Positions 48,057 through 57,672 of a stretch of 64,000 bases of DNA are shown one piece after another. The translations under genes were made by a program, and so were the position numbers. The notes beneath the pieces are model-generated. The model was not told the origin of the DNA. It was given only the letters and a program-made list of their open reading frames with translations, and made no database searches. The stretch comes from Adenanthera pavonina (Eukaryota; Streptophyta; Magnoliopsida; Fabales; Fabaceae). Position 1 is the first letter of the stretch. The number at the start of each line of letters is the position of its first letter. The stretch is from the NCBI GenBank assembly GCA_026686845.1, contig JAIVEN010000015.1, positions 6,401,001 to 6,465,000 on the forward strand, read 5' to 3'.

Positions 48057-51000
48057 ATGGCGATGGAAAGCCATCTTTCTGATGTTGAACGGAGACTGGA
48101 AGAAGAAGTAGGAGATTTGAAGGGACAGCTCAGTGGCTTACATACTCAAATGGAACAAATGATGAAAATGCTTCAGGGCATGAACACGAATGGGAGAAGG
48201 CATGACGTTAATGTTAATATCGCTCAAACGCATGGTATGAGTGCAGAAGGGGTACCCGATACGACTGACAATGATCATAACAGGCTTCCACCCATCCCAA
48301 CCCCAGGGGTTGGAAGGCCAGGATTCCAGGAATGGGATCAGGGATATGCATATACCCACGACGTCCATAACCCGGAAAACGTCACAGCCTTCGTGGATCA
48401 GAATCCACCTCCCAATAATATGTATTCTCATGGCGGCGAAATCCCTGATAAGGTCAGCTTGAAAGAGGAAGTGTCGGAAATGAGAGATCAGCTAAGGGCA
48501 CTGCAGGGAGTCATGGAGCATAAATCCCTCGAGTTGGATGAACTATGCCTAGCTCCAGATGTGATTATTCCAAAAGAGTTCAAGATCCCGGACTTCAACA
48601 AATATAATGGTAATGGGGACCCGCATTATCATCTGAAGACATACTGCACCAGGATGTCAGTATGGTCTAGGGAGGAAAAATTCCTCATCCATTTCTTTCA
48701 TGAAAGTCTCACTGGTGCGGCTCTACATTGGTACATGAAATTAGATCATTCTAGACTGAAGAAATGGAGGGATTTAACGGACGTCTTTATGAGGCAATAC
48801 CAGTTTAATCTGAATTCAGCTCCTACTAGGGAACAGCTGAAAGGACTAAGGAAGAAACCCGCTGAGTCCTTCAAGGAGTACGCGCAGCGCTGGTGAGCCT
48901 TGGCCTCAGAAGTTCAGCCTCCTTTGACGGAGTCGGAGTTGTGTTCCTACTTTATTGATACGCTGGGCGAGCCCTACTTTAAAATCATGCTAGGAACCCA
49001 CGCTAAATATTTCACCGACCTCATTGAGGTAGGTGAAAGGATTGACACTAATATTCGGGATGGGAGGTTGGAGAGTGCACACCCCGAAAACAGGAAAGGA
49101 CAGGGCGTTAAAAAGAAAGACGGCGATGTGAATCATGTCTCGGACCCATACCAACAGTCGTTCAGACCTTCGTATAACCCACAATACCCTCCATATAACT
49201 CACAACCCCGATATCCACAACCTTTTGCATCTGGGGCACGCATGCAACATGCTCCCTATCAACCTAGAGCCCCTTTTGCTCAACCCATCCAACATCCTCA
49301 ATCAGTCCCACCACCTCATCCCATTCAGCCAGCGAATGTCTTGCATCCAAGCATGGATTCCAAAACTGTGCGCCCACCGAGAGATAATCGCCCGTTACCT
49401 GACTTCAATGTCTCTAGATTAGAGCTTTTCAAGGAGTTGGTGGAAAAGAAGCTCATGGGCCCTCGTCCTGTAAAACCTTGGCAACCACCTTTTCCTGCTT
49501 GGTATAATCCAAATGAAACTTGTGAATATCATATGGGAGCGGTGGGACATTCCATCGATCGATGCGATGCTTTCCGGAAGAACGTGTTGGATCTTTTGGA
49601 TAACAATTATATCAGTGTACAGCGGGACAGCAATCCGAATATTGTCTCGAACCCCCTTCCAGAACATGACAAGGGGAAGCAGGTCTGTGTTATTGAAGAA
49701 GACGTCATGCTGATTAAAGACCCAAATGCGCTCCAATTTACCATGAAAGAAATATTTGATCACCTTGAGGAAGTGGGACATGTCCTTTATAATGAAAAGC
49801 TGGATATAATCGATAATTGTGGTCCCTACTTTTGTGAGTATCACCGAGAGAATGTAGATCATGACATTGAGGGTTGTGAGACATTCAAAGAAGTTATGCG
49901 AAAGATGATGGTGTTTGGGATTATTAGGGTTGAAAGGGGAGTATCAAGAGATAAACCCATATGCATGATGGAGGAACAAAGCGGGTCATCACTCATTGAC
50001 AAGTCGAAGGGGTCATTCCTTGTGATCAACACACAAATTCCGACTCCAAGAAGCAGTGAGCAATTGCCCTTCTTGGAGACAGCAATATCTCATTCTTCAT
50101 TCATCAATGAGCCGGCACTTAAGCCAAGTTCGACAGGATCCCTCCTAGTCATAAACGCAACCGCTCAGGCAGTAGCACGCGAAAAGGAGCCAATGGCGGT
50201 TATTCACGTACCAGCACCATTCCCATACGATAGTAATCATGCGATACCCTGGAAATATGGCCTAAAGACTGAGATTCTCGCAGTCCAAGGAGAAACCAGT
50301 AAAGAACCAGTGATGGAAGTCAATAACCAGGATCTGATAAATGGGATTACAAGGAGTGGTCGCGTCTATTCGAAGGAAAATGATAAGCCCGTGAATAGCA
50401 AACAAGGAGAAGGAGAAAGTTCAGGATCCAAAGTGGTGACGAACAAGAGTGGGGATACTGATGAATTCTTAAAGATCATGAAGCATAGTGAATATGACAT
50501 TGTAGAGCAGCTCACAAGGACTCCAGCTCGAATCTCCATGATGTCCCTCATTATGAGCTCTGAAATCCATCGCAAGGCACTCCAAAAGGTGTTAGAAGCC
50601 GCATACGTGCGTCCGGACATAACTCCTGAGAAGGTAGTTCACATGGTTAATGTTGTAAAAAATGCCACTCAGATTACTTTCTATGAAGATGAAGTTGTTC
50701 AAACTCCGGCAGGGAGACCTAAAGCTCTTCATATTACGTTGAAATGTCATGGGTACATAGTAGCAAAGGTCTTGATTGATAACGGGTCAGCCCTCAATGT
50801 CTTGCCATTAGCAACTTTACAAGAGCTTCCAGTGAATGAGTCCGCCATTGAGCGTAGTGATCTAATTGCCAGAGCTTTTGATGGAGCAAGAAGGGAAGTA
50901 TTTGGGGAGGTTCATCTTCCACTTGAGATTGGGCCAAGCACCTTTTCAGTGCAATTCCATGTCATGGATATTGATGCGGCATATACTATGCTCTTGGGAC

Positions 51001-51590
51001 GGCCTTGGATTCATGATGCTAGGGCTATACCATCCACTTTACACCAGAGGATCAAATTCATCAAGGATGGCCAACTTATTACCATCAAAGGAGAAGAGGA
51101 ACTCATGATTAGCAAACCAAGTGCCGTACCTTACGTTGAAAATGTAGAGCGGACAGGTGGTAATTTTTATCACAGTTTTGAAGTTGTGGAGGTCGACAAG
51201 CCAAGTAGAGATGTGCAACAAGTAGTCGCTAAGATAATGAAGCATGATGGGTATAGAGAAGGACAAGGGCTCGGAGCTAAATTACAAGGGGTGAAGGAGC
51301 CAATCAAGCTTCTTGGGAATCAAGGGCGTCGAGGGGTCGGATACGATCCCCGTTTGGAGATCCCTTTGGCCGAGCAAACAAGGTTAGGCCGAGGAAAATC
51401 ACAAGTTCCTCATATTAAAGAGACATTCTCACGAGCCACTGAGATGATCAACATGAATGACTCCGTTGCTGCAACAGAGGAGGAAGGGGAAAGTTCTGGA
51501 AAAGGACGCTGGATTCAACAGGATACCCTTGGAAAAGCCCTAGAAAACTGGGAATCTGAGATAATCCCTGATATCATGTCATTAGAGTAA
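48057..51590 (+). pseudogene. Ogre gag-protease polyprotein, interrupted by one in-frame stop
   Basis: One reading frame throughout. After a coiled-coil start, the retrotransposon Gag domain spans about 48580-48990 (FKIPDFNKYNG, GAALHWYM). A TGA at 48894-48896 in the middle of that domain breaks the frame, most simply a C-to-T change of an Arg CGA codon. After a Pro/Gln-rich linker come two unusual zinc-knuckle-like motifs of form C-x2-H-x5-H-x4-C (49521-49565 and 49833-49877). The retropepsin has LIDNGSALNVLP with active-site word DNGS (50778-50789) in place of the retroviral DSG/DTG. A G-patch-like segment (GYREGQGLG, then RRGVGYDP) lies at about 51246-51350. The frame ends at TAA 51588-51590, which the predicted intron would remove. 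Confidence 0.85.
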
Positions 51591-51843
51591 TATTCTAGAG
51601 TTTTTATTATGTTTTCTTCTGAAAATCTTGTATTTGTGGCTTTTGGCACTTTTTACATTTGAGGATTAAATGCAAAGCAACATTTTGTGTTCTTTATTTC
51701 GCTCTGTTATTTCAGGCCTTTTATTCCACTCTTTCTTTCATTTCACTTTATTCTTATCCTTTGGTGTTGGTCCCTCCTCTAAATAATTCTCAGTACTACT
51801 TCCTACTTCATTGTTTACTTCTGTTGTGTTTGTTGCCCTCCAG
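51587..51843 (+). other. predicted intron between protease and reverse transcriptase
   Basis: A 257-nt segment with donor A|GTAATATT (51587) and acceptor CCCTCCAG|G (51843), preceded by a long T/C-rich tract. Removing it deletes the protease stop codon and joins the codon exactly (GA + G), carrying the frame into the coding sequence from 51844 (ELEFSEL...). Ogre elements are known to have an intron at this place, so the prediction rests on sequence and on the family. Confidence 0.75.
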
Positions 51844-54800
51844 GGAATTAGAATTCTCGGAACTCCAGTCCGACACAGAGGTCCTTGAGCCTCAATGGGA
51901 TGACACTCGCATTGTTATGGATACGCTTGACGGCGAGATTGAAGAAAATGCCGCGCTAGTCGAATTACCCCTCATGTTTGCAAAGCTTATTGAACCCTCC
52001 GAAAATGATTTCATCCCACATGAAGAAATCATAGAGGTGATCAACATGGGAACCGAAGAAGATAAAAAAAGAGTTGAAGGTAGTTGATAATCCTGAGAAG
52101 AAGGAGATGATGGATTTATTTAGGGAATATCTAGATGTGTTTGCTTGGTCATACCAAGATATGCCAGGGCTTGATCCTAACATCGCTTCTCACAAACTTC
52201 CCTTGTTCCTCGACATTAAACCGAAGAAGCAGAAACTAAGGAGAATGAGTCCAGAGACATCTCTTCAGATCAAAGAGGAAGTGAAGAAACAATGGGATGC
52301 TGGTTTCTTAGATGTTGCTAAATACCCACAATGGGTTGCAAATATAGTACCAGTACCTAAGAAGGACGGCCGCATTCGGATGTGTGTGGACTATCGGGAT
52401 TTGAACAAGGCCAGCCCTAAGGATCATTTTCCTTTACCACACATCGATGTGCTAGTGGATAACACGGCGAGGGGTTATAGGTACTCGTTCATGGACGGGT
52501 ATTCAGGATACAATCAAATCCCTATGAACCCAGCAGATAAGGAGAAAACCACTTTTACTAGAACATTTTGCTACAAAGTGATGCCGTTTGGTCTGAAAAA
52601 CGCAGGTGCCACTTACCAGCGAGCTATGGTGGCACTATTCCACGATATGATGCACAAAGAGCTTGAGGTTTATGTCGATGATATGGTGGCAAAGTCAGCA
52701 GAAGAAGAAAGTCACGTGGCAATTCTTCGAAAATTATTTGAAAGGTTGCGAAAATACAAGCTTCGATTGAATCCCAATAAGTGCGTGTTTGGGGCGACGA
52801 CCGGTAAGCTGTTAGGCTTCATCGTTAGCAGCAGAGGAATAGAAGTGGATCCAGATAAAGTAAAGGCAATCCGTGATATGCCTCCACCCCAAACGGAGAA
52901 AGATGTGCGAAGCTTCTTGGGCCATTTAAATTATATAGCTCGATTTATTGCAAATATGACAGCCACTTATGAGCCAATATTTAAATTGTTAAGAAAGGGG
53001 AATTCGGGGAAGTGGGATGAAGATTGCCAGCAAGCGTTCGAGAAGATAAAAGAATATTTGTTAAACCCCCCTATTTTGGCACCCCCCACACCAGGTCAAC
53101 CATTAATCCTCTATCTAACCATCTTGACATCCTCCATGGGGGCAATGTTAGGGCAGCAGGATAAATCCGGCAAAAAGGAACATGCCATTTATTACTTGAG
53201 CAAGAAATTCAATGGTTGTGAATCTCGGTACCCAGTCATCGAAAAGACATGTTGTGGACTAGTATGGGTTACACAACGATTGAGACAATACATGTTATAT
53301 CATGTTACCTGGTTGATCTCGCGATTGGATCCGATTAAATATATTTTTGAAAGCCCTTATGTGTCAGGTAGGGTGTCAAAGTGGCAAGTAATACTCTCCG
53401 AATATGATGTGAAGTATGTGACTCGCAAGTCAATTAAAGGAAGTATCATCGCCGACCATTTAGCTGGAAACCCATTAAATGAGAGTCCGCCACTAGACTT
53501 CCAATTCCCAGATGAAGATGTCTTGACAGTTGAAGACGAGCTAGAGGATGCCCAATGGACAATGTACTTTGATGGCGCCGCCAATGCTCAGGGATGCGGG
53601 GTAGGTGCAGTGATAGTATCCCCTGAAGGGAAACAATTTCCTGTCGCCATTAAGCTTAATTTTGAATGCACAAATAATGTGGCAGAGTATGAAGCTTGTG
53701 TCAGTGGTTTGCAAGCTGCCCTAGCTCTGGGTGTCAAAGAACTCGAGGTCTTTGGGGATTCAGCACTCATAATCTATTAAGTGACGGGGGCATGGCAAAT
53801 GAAGGACCCAAAGTTGATCCCATACCAGAATTATTTGACTGAATTGATCAAGGAGTTTGATGAAATCAAGTTTACTCACATGACTCGTGATAAAAATCAG
53901 TTTGCAGATGCTTTAGCAACACTCGCTGTCATGATTAAACTAGATTGCGGGATTCATGTGCAGCCAATTCGCGTTGAGACTAGGGATATTCCTGCGCATT
54001 GCTTGAGTATAGAAGAGGAATCCGATGGGCAACCTTGGTTTCACGATATTAAATCCTACATCAAAGATAGAGAATATCCAGATAGGGCAACAGATAATGA
54101 CAAGAAGACTCTTCGGCGCCTTGCAATGAATTTCTTCCTAAGTGGAGAGGTTTTATATAAGCGGGCTCATGATGGGACATTACTCAGGTGCATAAATTCG
54201 CCTGAAACCAAGAGGGTGATGGCTGAAGTTCATGATGGAATATGTGGAACTCATGCAAATGGTCATACTATGATTAGACAAATACAGCGATGTGGATATT
54301 TTTGGTTGACCTTGGAAAAAGATTGCGTCGAATACGTAAAGAAATGTCACAAATGCCAAATCTACGCTGATCGAATCAATGCTCCACCACACCCCCTACA
54401 CAACCTTGTGGCCCCATGGCCTTTCTCCATGTGGGGAATTGATGTGATTGGTCCTATTAATCCTAAGGCCACAAATGGTCATCGCTTCATACTTGTAGCA
54501 ATTGATTATTTCACCAAGTGGGTCGAAGCCATCTCTCTTGCCAGCGTCACTCAGAAGGCTTTTGTCCGCTTCTTGCGATCATGCATCATTTGTCGATATA
54601 GTTTACCAGAGAAGATCATTACAAATAATGCTCCTAATCTGAATGGTGCTGAAGTAAAGAAGCTTTGCGAGCAATTCAAGATCCAGCATCATAACTCTGC
54701 TCCCTACCGACCGCAGATGAATGGGGCAGTGGAGGCTGCTAACAAGAATGTTAAATAGATCATTGCTAAGATGACCATTACCTACAAGGATTGGCATGAG

Positions 54801-55283
54801 ATGCTCCCATATGCTCTCCATGGGTATCGTACCACAACTCGTACCTCAACTGGAGCTACACCATATTCTCTAGTATATGGGATGGAGGCAGTGACACCGA
54901 TTGAGGTAGAAATCCCATCGCTGCGAATTGTGGTAGAATCAACTATTGGGGAGGATGATTGGATCAAAACCCGATATGAGCAGTTGAATATGATTGAAGA
55001 AAAGAGATTGGTCGCCATGTGTCATGGGCAGCTATATCAACGGAGGATGGCCAGAGCGTTTAACAAAAGGCTTCGCCCTAGGGAGTTTAAGCCAGGGGAT
55101 TTAGTCTTAAAGAAAATTCTTCCGAATCAAGAGGACAATCGAGGGAAGTGGGCCCCATCATATGAGGGTCCTTATGTAATAAAGCAAGCTTTTTCAGGAG
55201 GTGCACTTATTTTGATGGATATTGAGGGACAGGAATTGACAAGGCCTGTCAATGCAGACTCTGTCAAGAGATATTACGCCTAG
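51844..55283 (+). pseudogene. Ogre pol: RT, RNase H, archaeal-type RNase H, integrase, broken at four places
   Basis: Domains in order: linker (51844-52130); RT (about 52190-52850) with SFMDGYSGYNQI and YVDD (52671-52682); Ty3-type RNase H (about 53080-53460), which appears to lack the usual catalytic Asp at its start; the second, archaeal-type RNase H (about 53545-53945) with FDGA, AEYEA, GDSA and ADALA; integrase zinc finger HHCC (about 54230-54365); integrase core with GIDVIGP (about 54437); and a GDLVLKK C-terminal domain ending at TAG 55281. Breaks: an A7 run (52064-52070) shifts the frame; TAA at 53778-53780 lies inside the second RNase H; TAG at 54756-54758 lies inside the integrase core. 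The second catalytic Asp of integrase reads Asn (54624-54626). The polymerase residues are intact. Confidence 0.88.
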
Positions 55284-55307
55284 AAAAAACATAAAAGAAA
55301 AAAGAAG

Positions 55308-55612
55308 AGCTCGCTAGGTTGAAAACCTGAAAAGGCAGCCTAGGCAAAAATTAGAGCACAAAAGAAGAAAGGAAAGCTCGCTAGGTTGAAAACCTGAAAA
55401 GGCAGCCTAGGCAAAAATTAGAGCACAAAAGAAGAAAGGAAAGCTCGCTAGGTTGAAAACCTGAAAAGGCAACCTAGGCAAAAATTAGAGCACAAAAAAG
55501 AGAGAAGAAAGAAAAGAAGAAGCTCGCTAGGTTGAAAACCTGAAAAGGCAGCCTAGGCAAAAAATAGAGCACAAAAGAAGAAAAGCATCTCGCTAAGTTG
55601 AAAATCTGAGAA
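55308..55612. repeat. five tandem copies, period about 67 bp, just after integrase
   Basis: Copies start at 55308, 55375, 55442, 55521 and about 55588, each with the core AGCTCGCTAGGTTGAAAACC followed by AGGCAGCCTAGG. Copy 4 has a 12-bp longer spacer and copy 5 is degenerate. Non-coding. The core has inverted words (CTAGG...CCTAGG). I recall similar motifs downstream of integrase in other Tat/Ogre elements. Confidence 0.9.
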
Positions 55613-56635
55613 ACAGTCCATGCGAAGGGAAGAGCGAATCATCTTCTGAGCAAGTGAAAGGAGATTCTAAGCTGCTAATGGATAGGGGTAAATGACAAGC
55701 GTGGCATAATCTTTAGTCAGACGTCCTGTAGGGCGTGTCCAAAAGCAATGCAAGCTATCCGACTTGGTGCTTAAGAGACCAATGTGAAGGCATTTCCTCT
55801 CATTTTTACTAGATCAATGTCTATAGTTTCTGGTTTTTTCCAGATCTACTATCCTAATAAACTAACTTTCTATTCTGATTCCTGGATTGTTCCTTCCACT
55901 TGACAAGCTGCTGTATGTTTCCTTCTTTAATTATTTCTCTTCGATAAGTTGCTGTATTTATTCCTCAAATAAATTTTAGAAAAAATGTTACTTAATGGCA
56001 TGCATCATGAGAGTAATCGTGATGGCCCATTAATGGCGCTAAGTACAAGGAGTAAAATGGAAGCTCATGGAATTTGATTGAGAACAAGTTCTTTAGGACT
56101 ACACAACAATACCCAAAGATAGAAACAGGCAAGATGACTTTTCAGCATTACTTATGATCATGGCAAGTTTAAGAGTTGTGGGGTTAACTGGATTTCTTCA
56201 TTAGGGGCAATGGAGACCTACATCGAGACAAGGAAATTAAAAGATAAAACCCAATTTCATTGCATTTCTAACATTGTGGTTACAATAAATTTTTGTCAAA
56301 TTGGGGCAATAATTGGCATTCTACATGCATCTTTCATTTCGTACAAATTGGGGCAAATAGTCATAATAATACATAATAATGAGGGCTTCGCATCCCACAA
56401 ATATTTTTGCATGCATATCCCCAAGGAAGAATAAAAAGAAAATATCCATTTTGCATGCATGACAAAAGGGGATCATTATACCTCAGGTAAAATAAAAGAA
56501 AATGAGAGAAGACAAAAGAGATGACATTGCACTGGCATCTAGTGAGCACCGGATAAACAGAAAAGAGAGTCACGGGTTTAGCTAAGTATTGCTTAAGCGG
56601 TCCAGGTCTTGCATCATGACGGGTGTCACCACGGC
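55613..56635. other. 3' untranslated region of the retrotransposon
   Basis: About 1 kb without coding evidence between the two tandem arrays. Short frames in it do not resemble any protein. Confidence 0.5.
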
Positions 56636-57095
56636 ACCTTTTAAATTTCTGTCATTTGAATTTCTGTCAAAGCCCTGACTTGGCGGCAGGCACTCTTTAG
56701 ATTTCTGTCATTTAAATTATGTCAAAGCCCTGACTTGGCGGCAGACACCCTTTATATTTCTGTCATTTAAATTCTGTCAAAGCCCTGACTTGGCGGCAGG
56801 CACCCTTTACATTTCTGTCATTTAAATTATGTCAAAGCCCTGACTTGGCGGCATGCACTCTTTAGATTTCTGTCATTTAAATTATGTCAAAGCCCTGACT
56901 TGGCGGCAGGCACCCTTTATATTTCTGTCATTTAAATTCTGTCAAAGCCCTGACTTGGCGGCAGGCACTCTTTAGATTTCTGTCATTTAAATTCTGTCAA
57001 AGCCCTGACTTGGCGGCAGGCACCCTTTACATTTCTGTCATTTAAATTTCTGTCAAAGCCCTGACTTGCGGCAGGCACCTCTTAAACTTCTGTCA
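56636..57095. repeat. eight tandem copies, period about 56 bp
   Basis: Each unit has CAAAGCCCTGACTTGGCGGC, then AGGCAC(C/T)CTTTA and TTTCTGTCATTTAAAT. Two alternating variants are seen, one with CTCTTTAGA and one with CCCTTTA(C/T)A, and some units read ATTATGTC in place of ATTCTGTC. This suggests a higher-order dimer. The last copy has lost one G (TTGCGGC). Confidence 0.9.
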
Positions 57096-57222
57096 GTTGA
57101 TCTCTGTCTTCTATGCCTTTATTGTTCATGCATCTTGCCCCCCAAACAAAATACATGTTTCCTTCTTCATTTGTTTCTAATGTACGAATATCATTTCATG
57201 ATCTTCTTCTTTAGAAAACAAA

Positions 57223-57236
57223 TGAAGAGGGGCAGC
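57223..57236 (+). other. second PPT-like site inside the element
   Basis: GAAGAGGGGCAGCT closely resembles the real polypurine tract 440 bp downstream but is not next to an LTR. It could be a central or decoy polypurine tract or the PPT of an ancestral LTR boundary. Confidence 0.4.
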
Positions 57237-57660
57237 TCATCAGCATGTTATTTTGTTTGAATCTTATTGTCATATCTTAGCATTTGTTTGAGTCACTTCA
57301 TTTGCATACTGCATCGGTTCCAGTCTAGTTGACATGATTATCCCTTTGTGTCACATCATTGCATCTTGCATTAGTTGGCTCTAGCTCGAGCCGGTCGTTC
57401 ATTTGTGCATATATTAGAGTCGAGTCCCAATTCACGGTCGCATTGCATGTGTTGAAAATTATTTCAAAATTAAATTATTCATGCCTAGGATAGAGTCTCG
57501 CGTTTCAAGCTCATGTCATATTGCATCTTTTAGTGTCAGGGGCTACAAGTGAGTCTTTATGTGTCTTGCACGGACAAAATTCATGTTCTAATCTTTACTC
57601 GTTCCTTATGCGAGAACTCCAAAAATTGCATTTTCCTCGTTCTCACACAAGAAACTAGTA

Positions 57661-57672
57661 AAGAGGGGCAAC
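57661..57672 (+). other. polypurine tract
   Basis: AAGAGGGGCAAC directly precedes the TG start of the 3' LTR. This is the expected site for plus-strand priming. Confidence 0.85.

Noticed and set aside
51659..51843. Reading the 51659 ATG-like frame as a separate small gene
   Set aside because: Its first part is pyrimidine-rich with a hydrophobic low-complexity product and fits an intron. Only the part after the acceptor at 51843 is similar to Tat/Ogre pol linker sequence.
52060..52076. Programmed frameshift at the A7 run
   Set aside because: The offset needs a +1 shift, while A-rich heptamers usually promote -1. A one-base insertion in a homopolymer in an element that is already broken is simpler.
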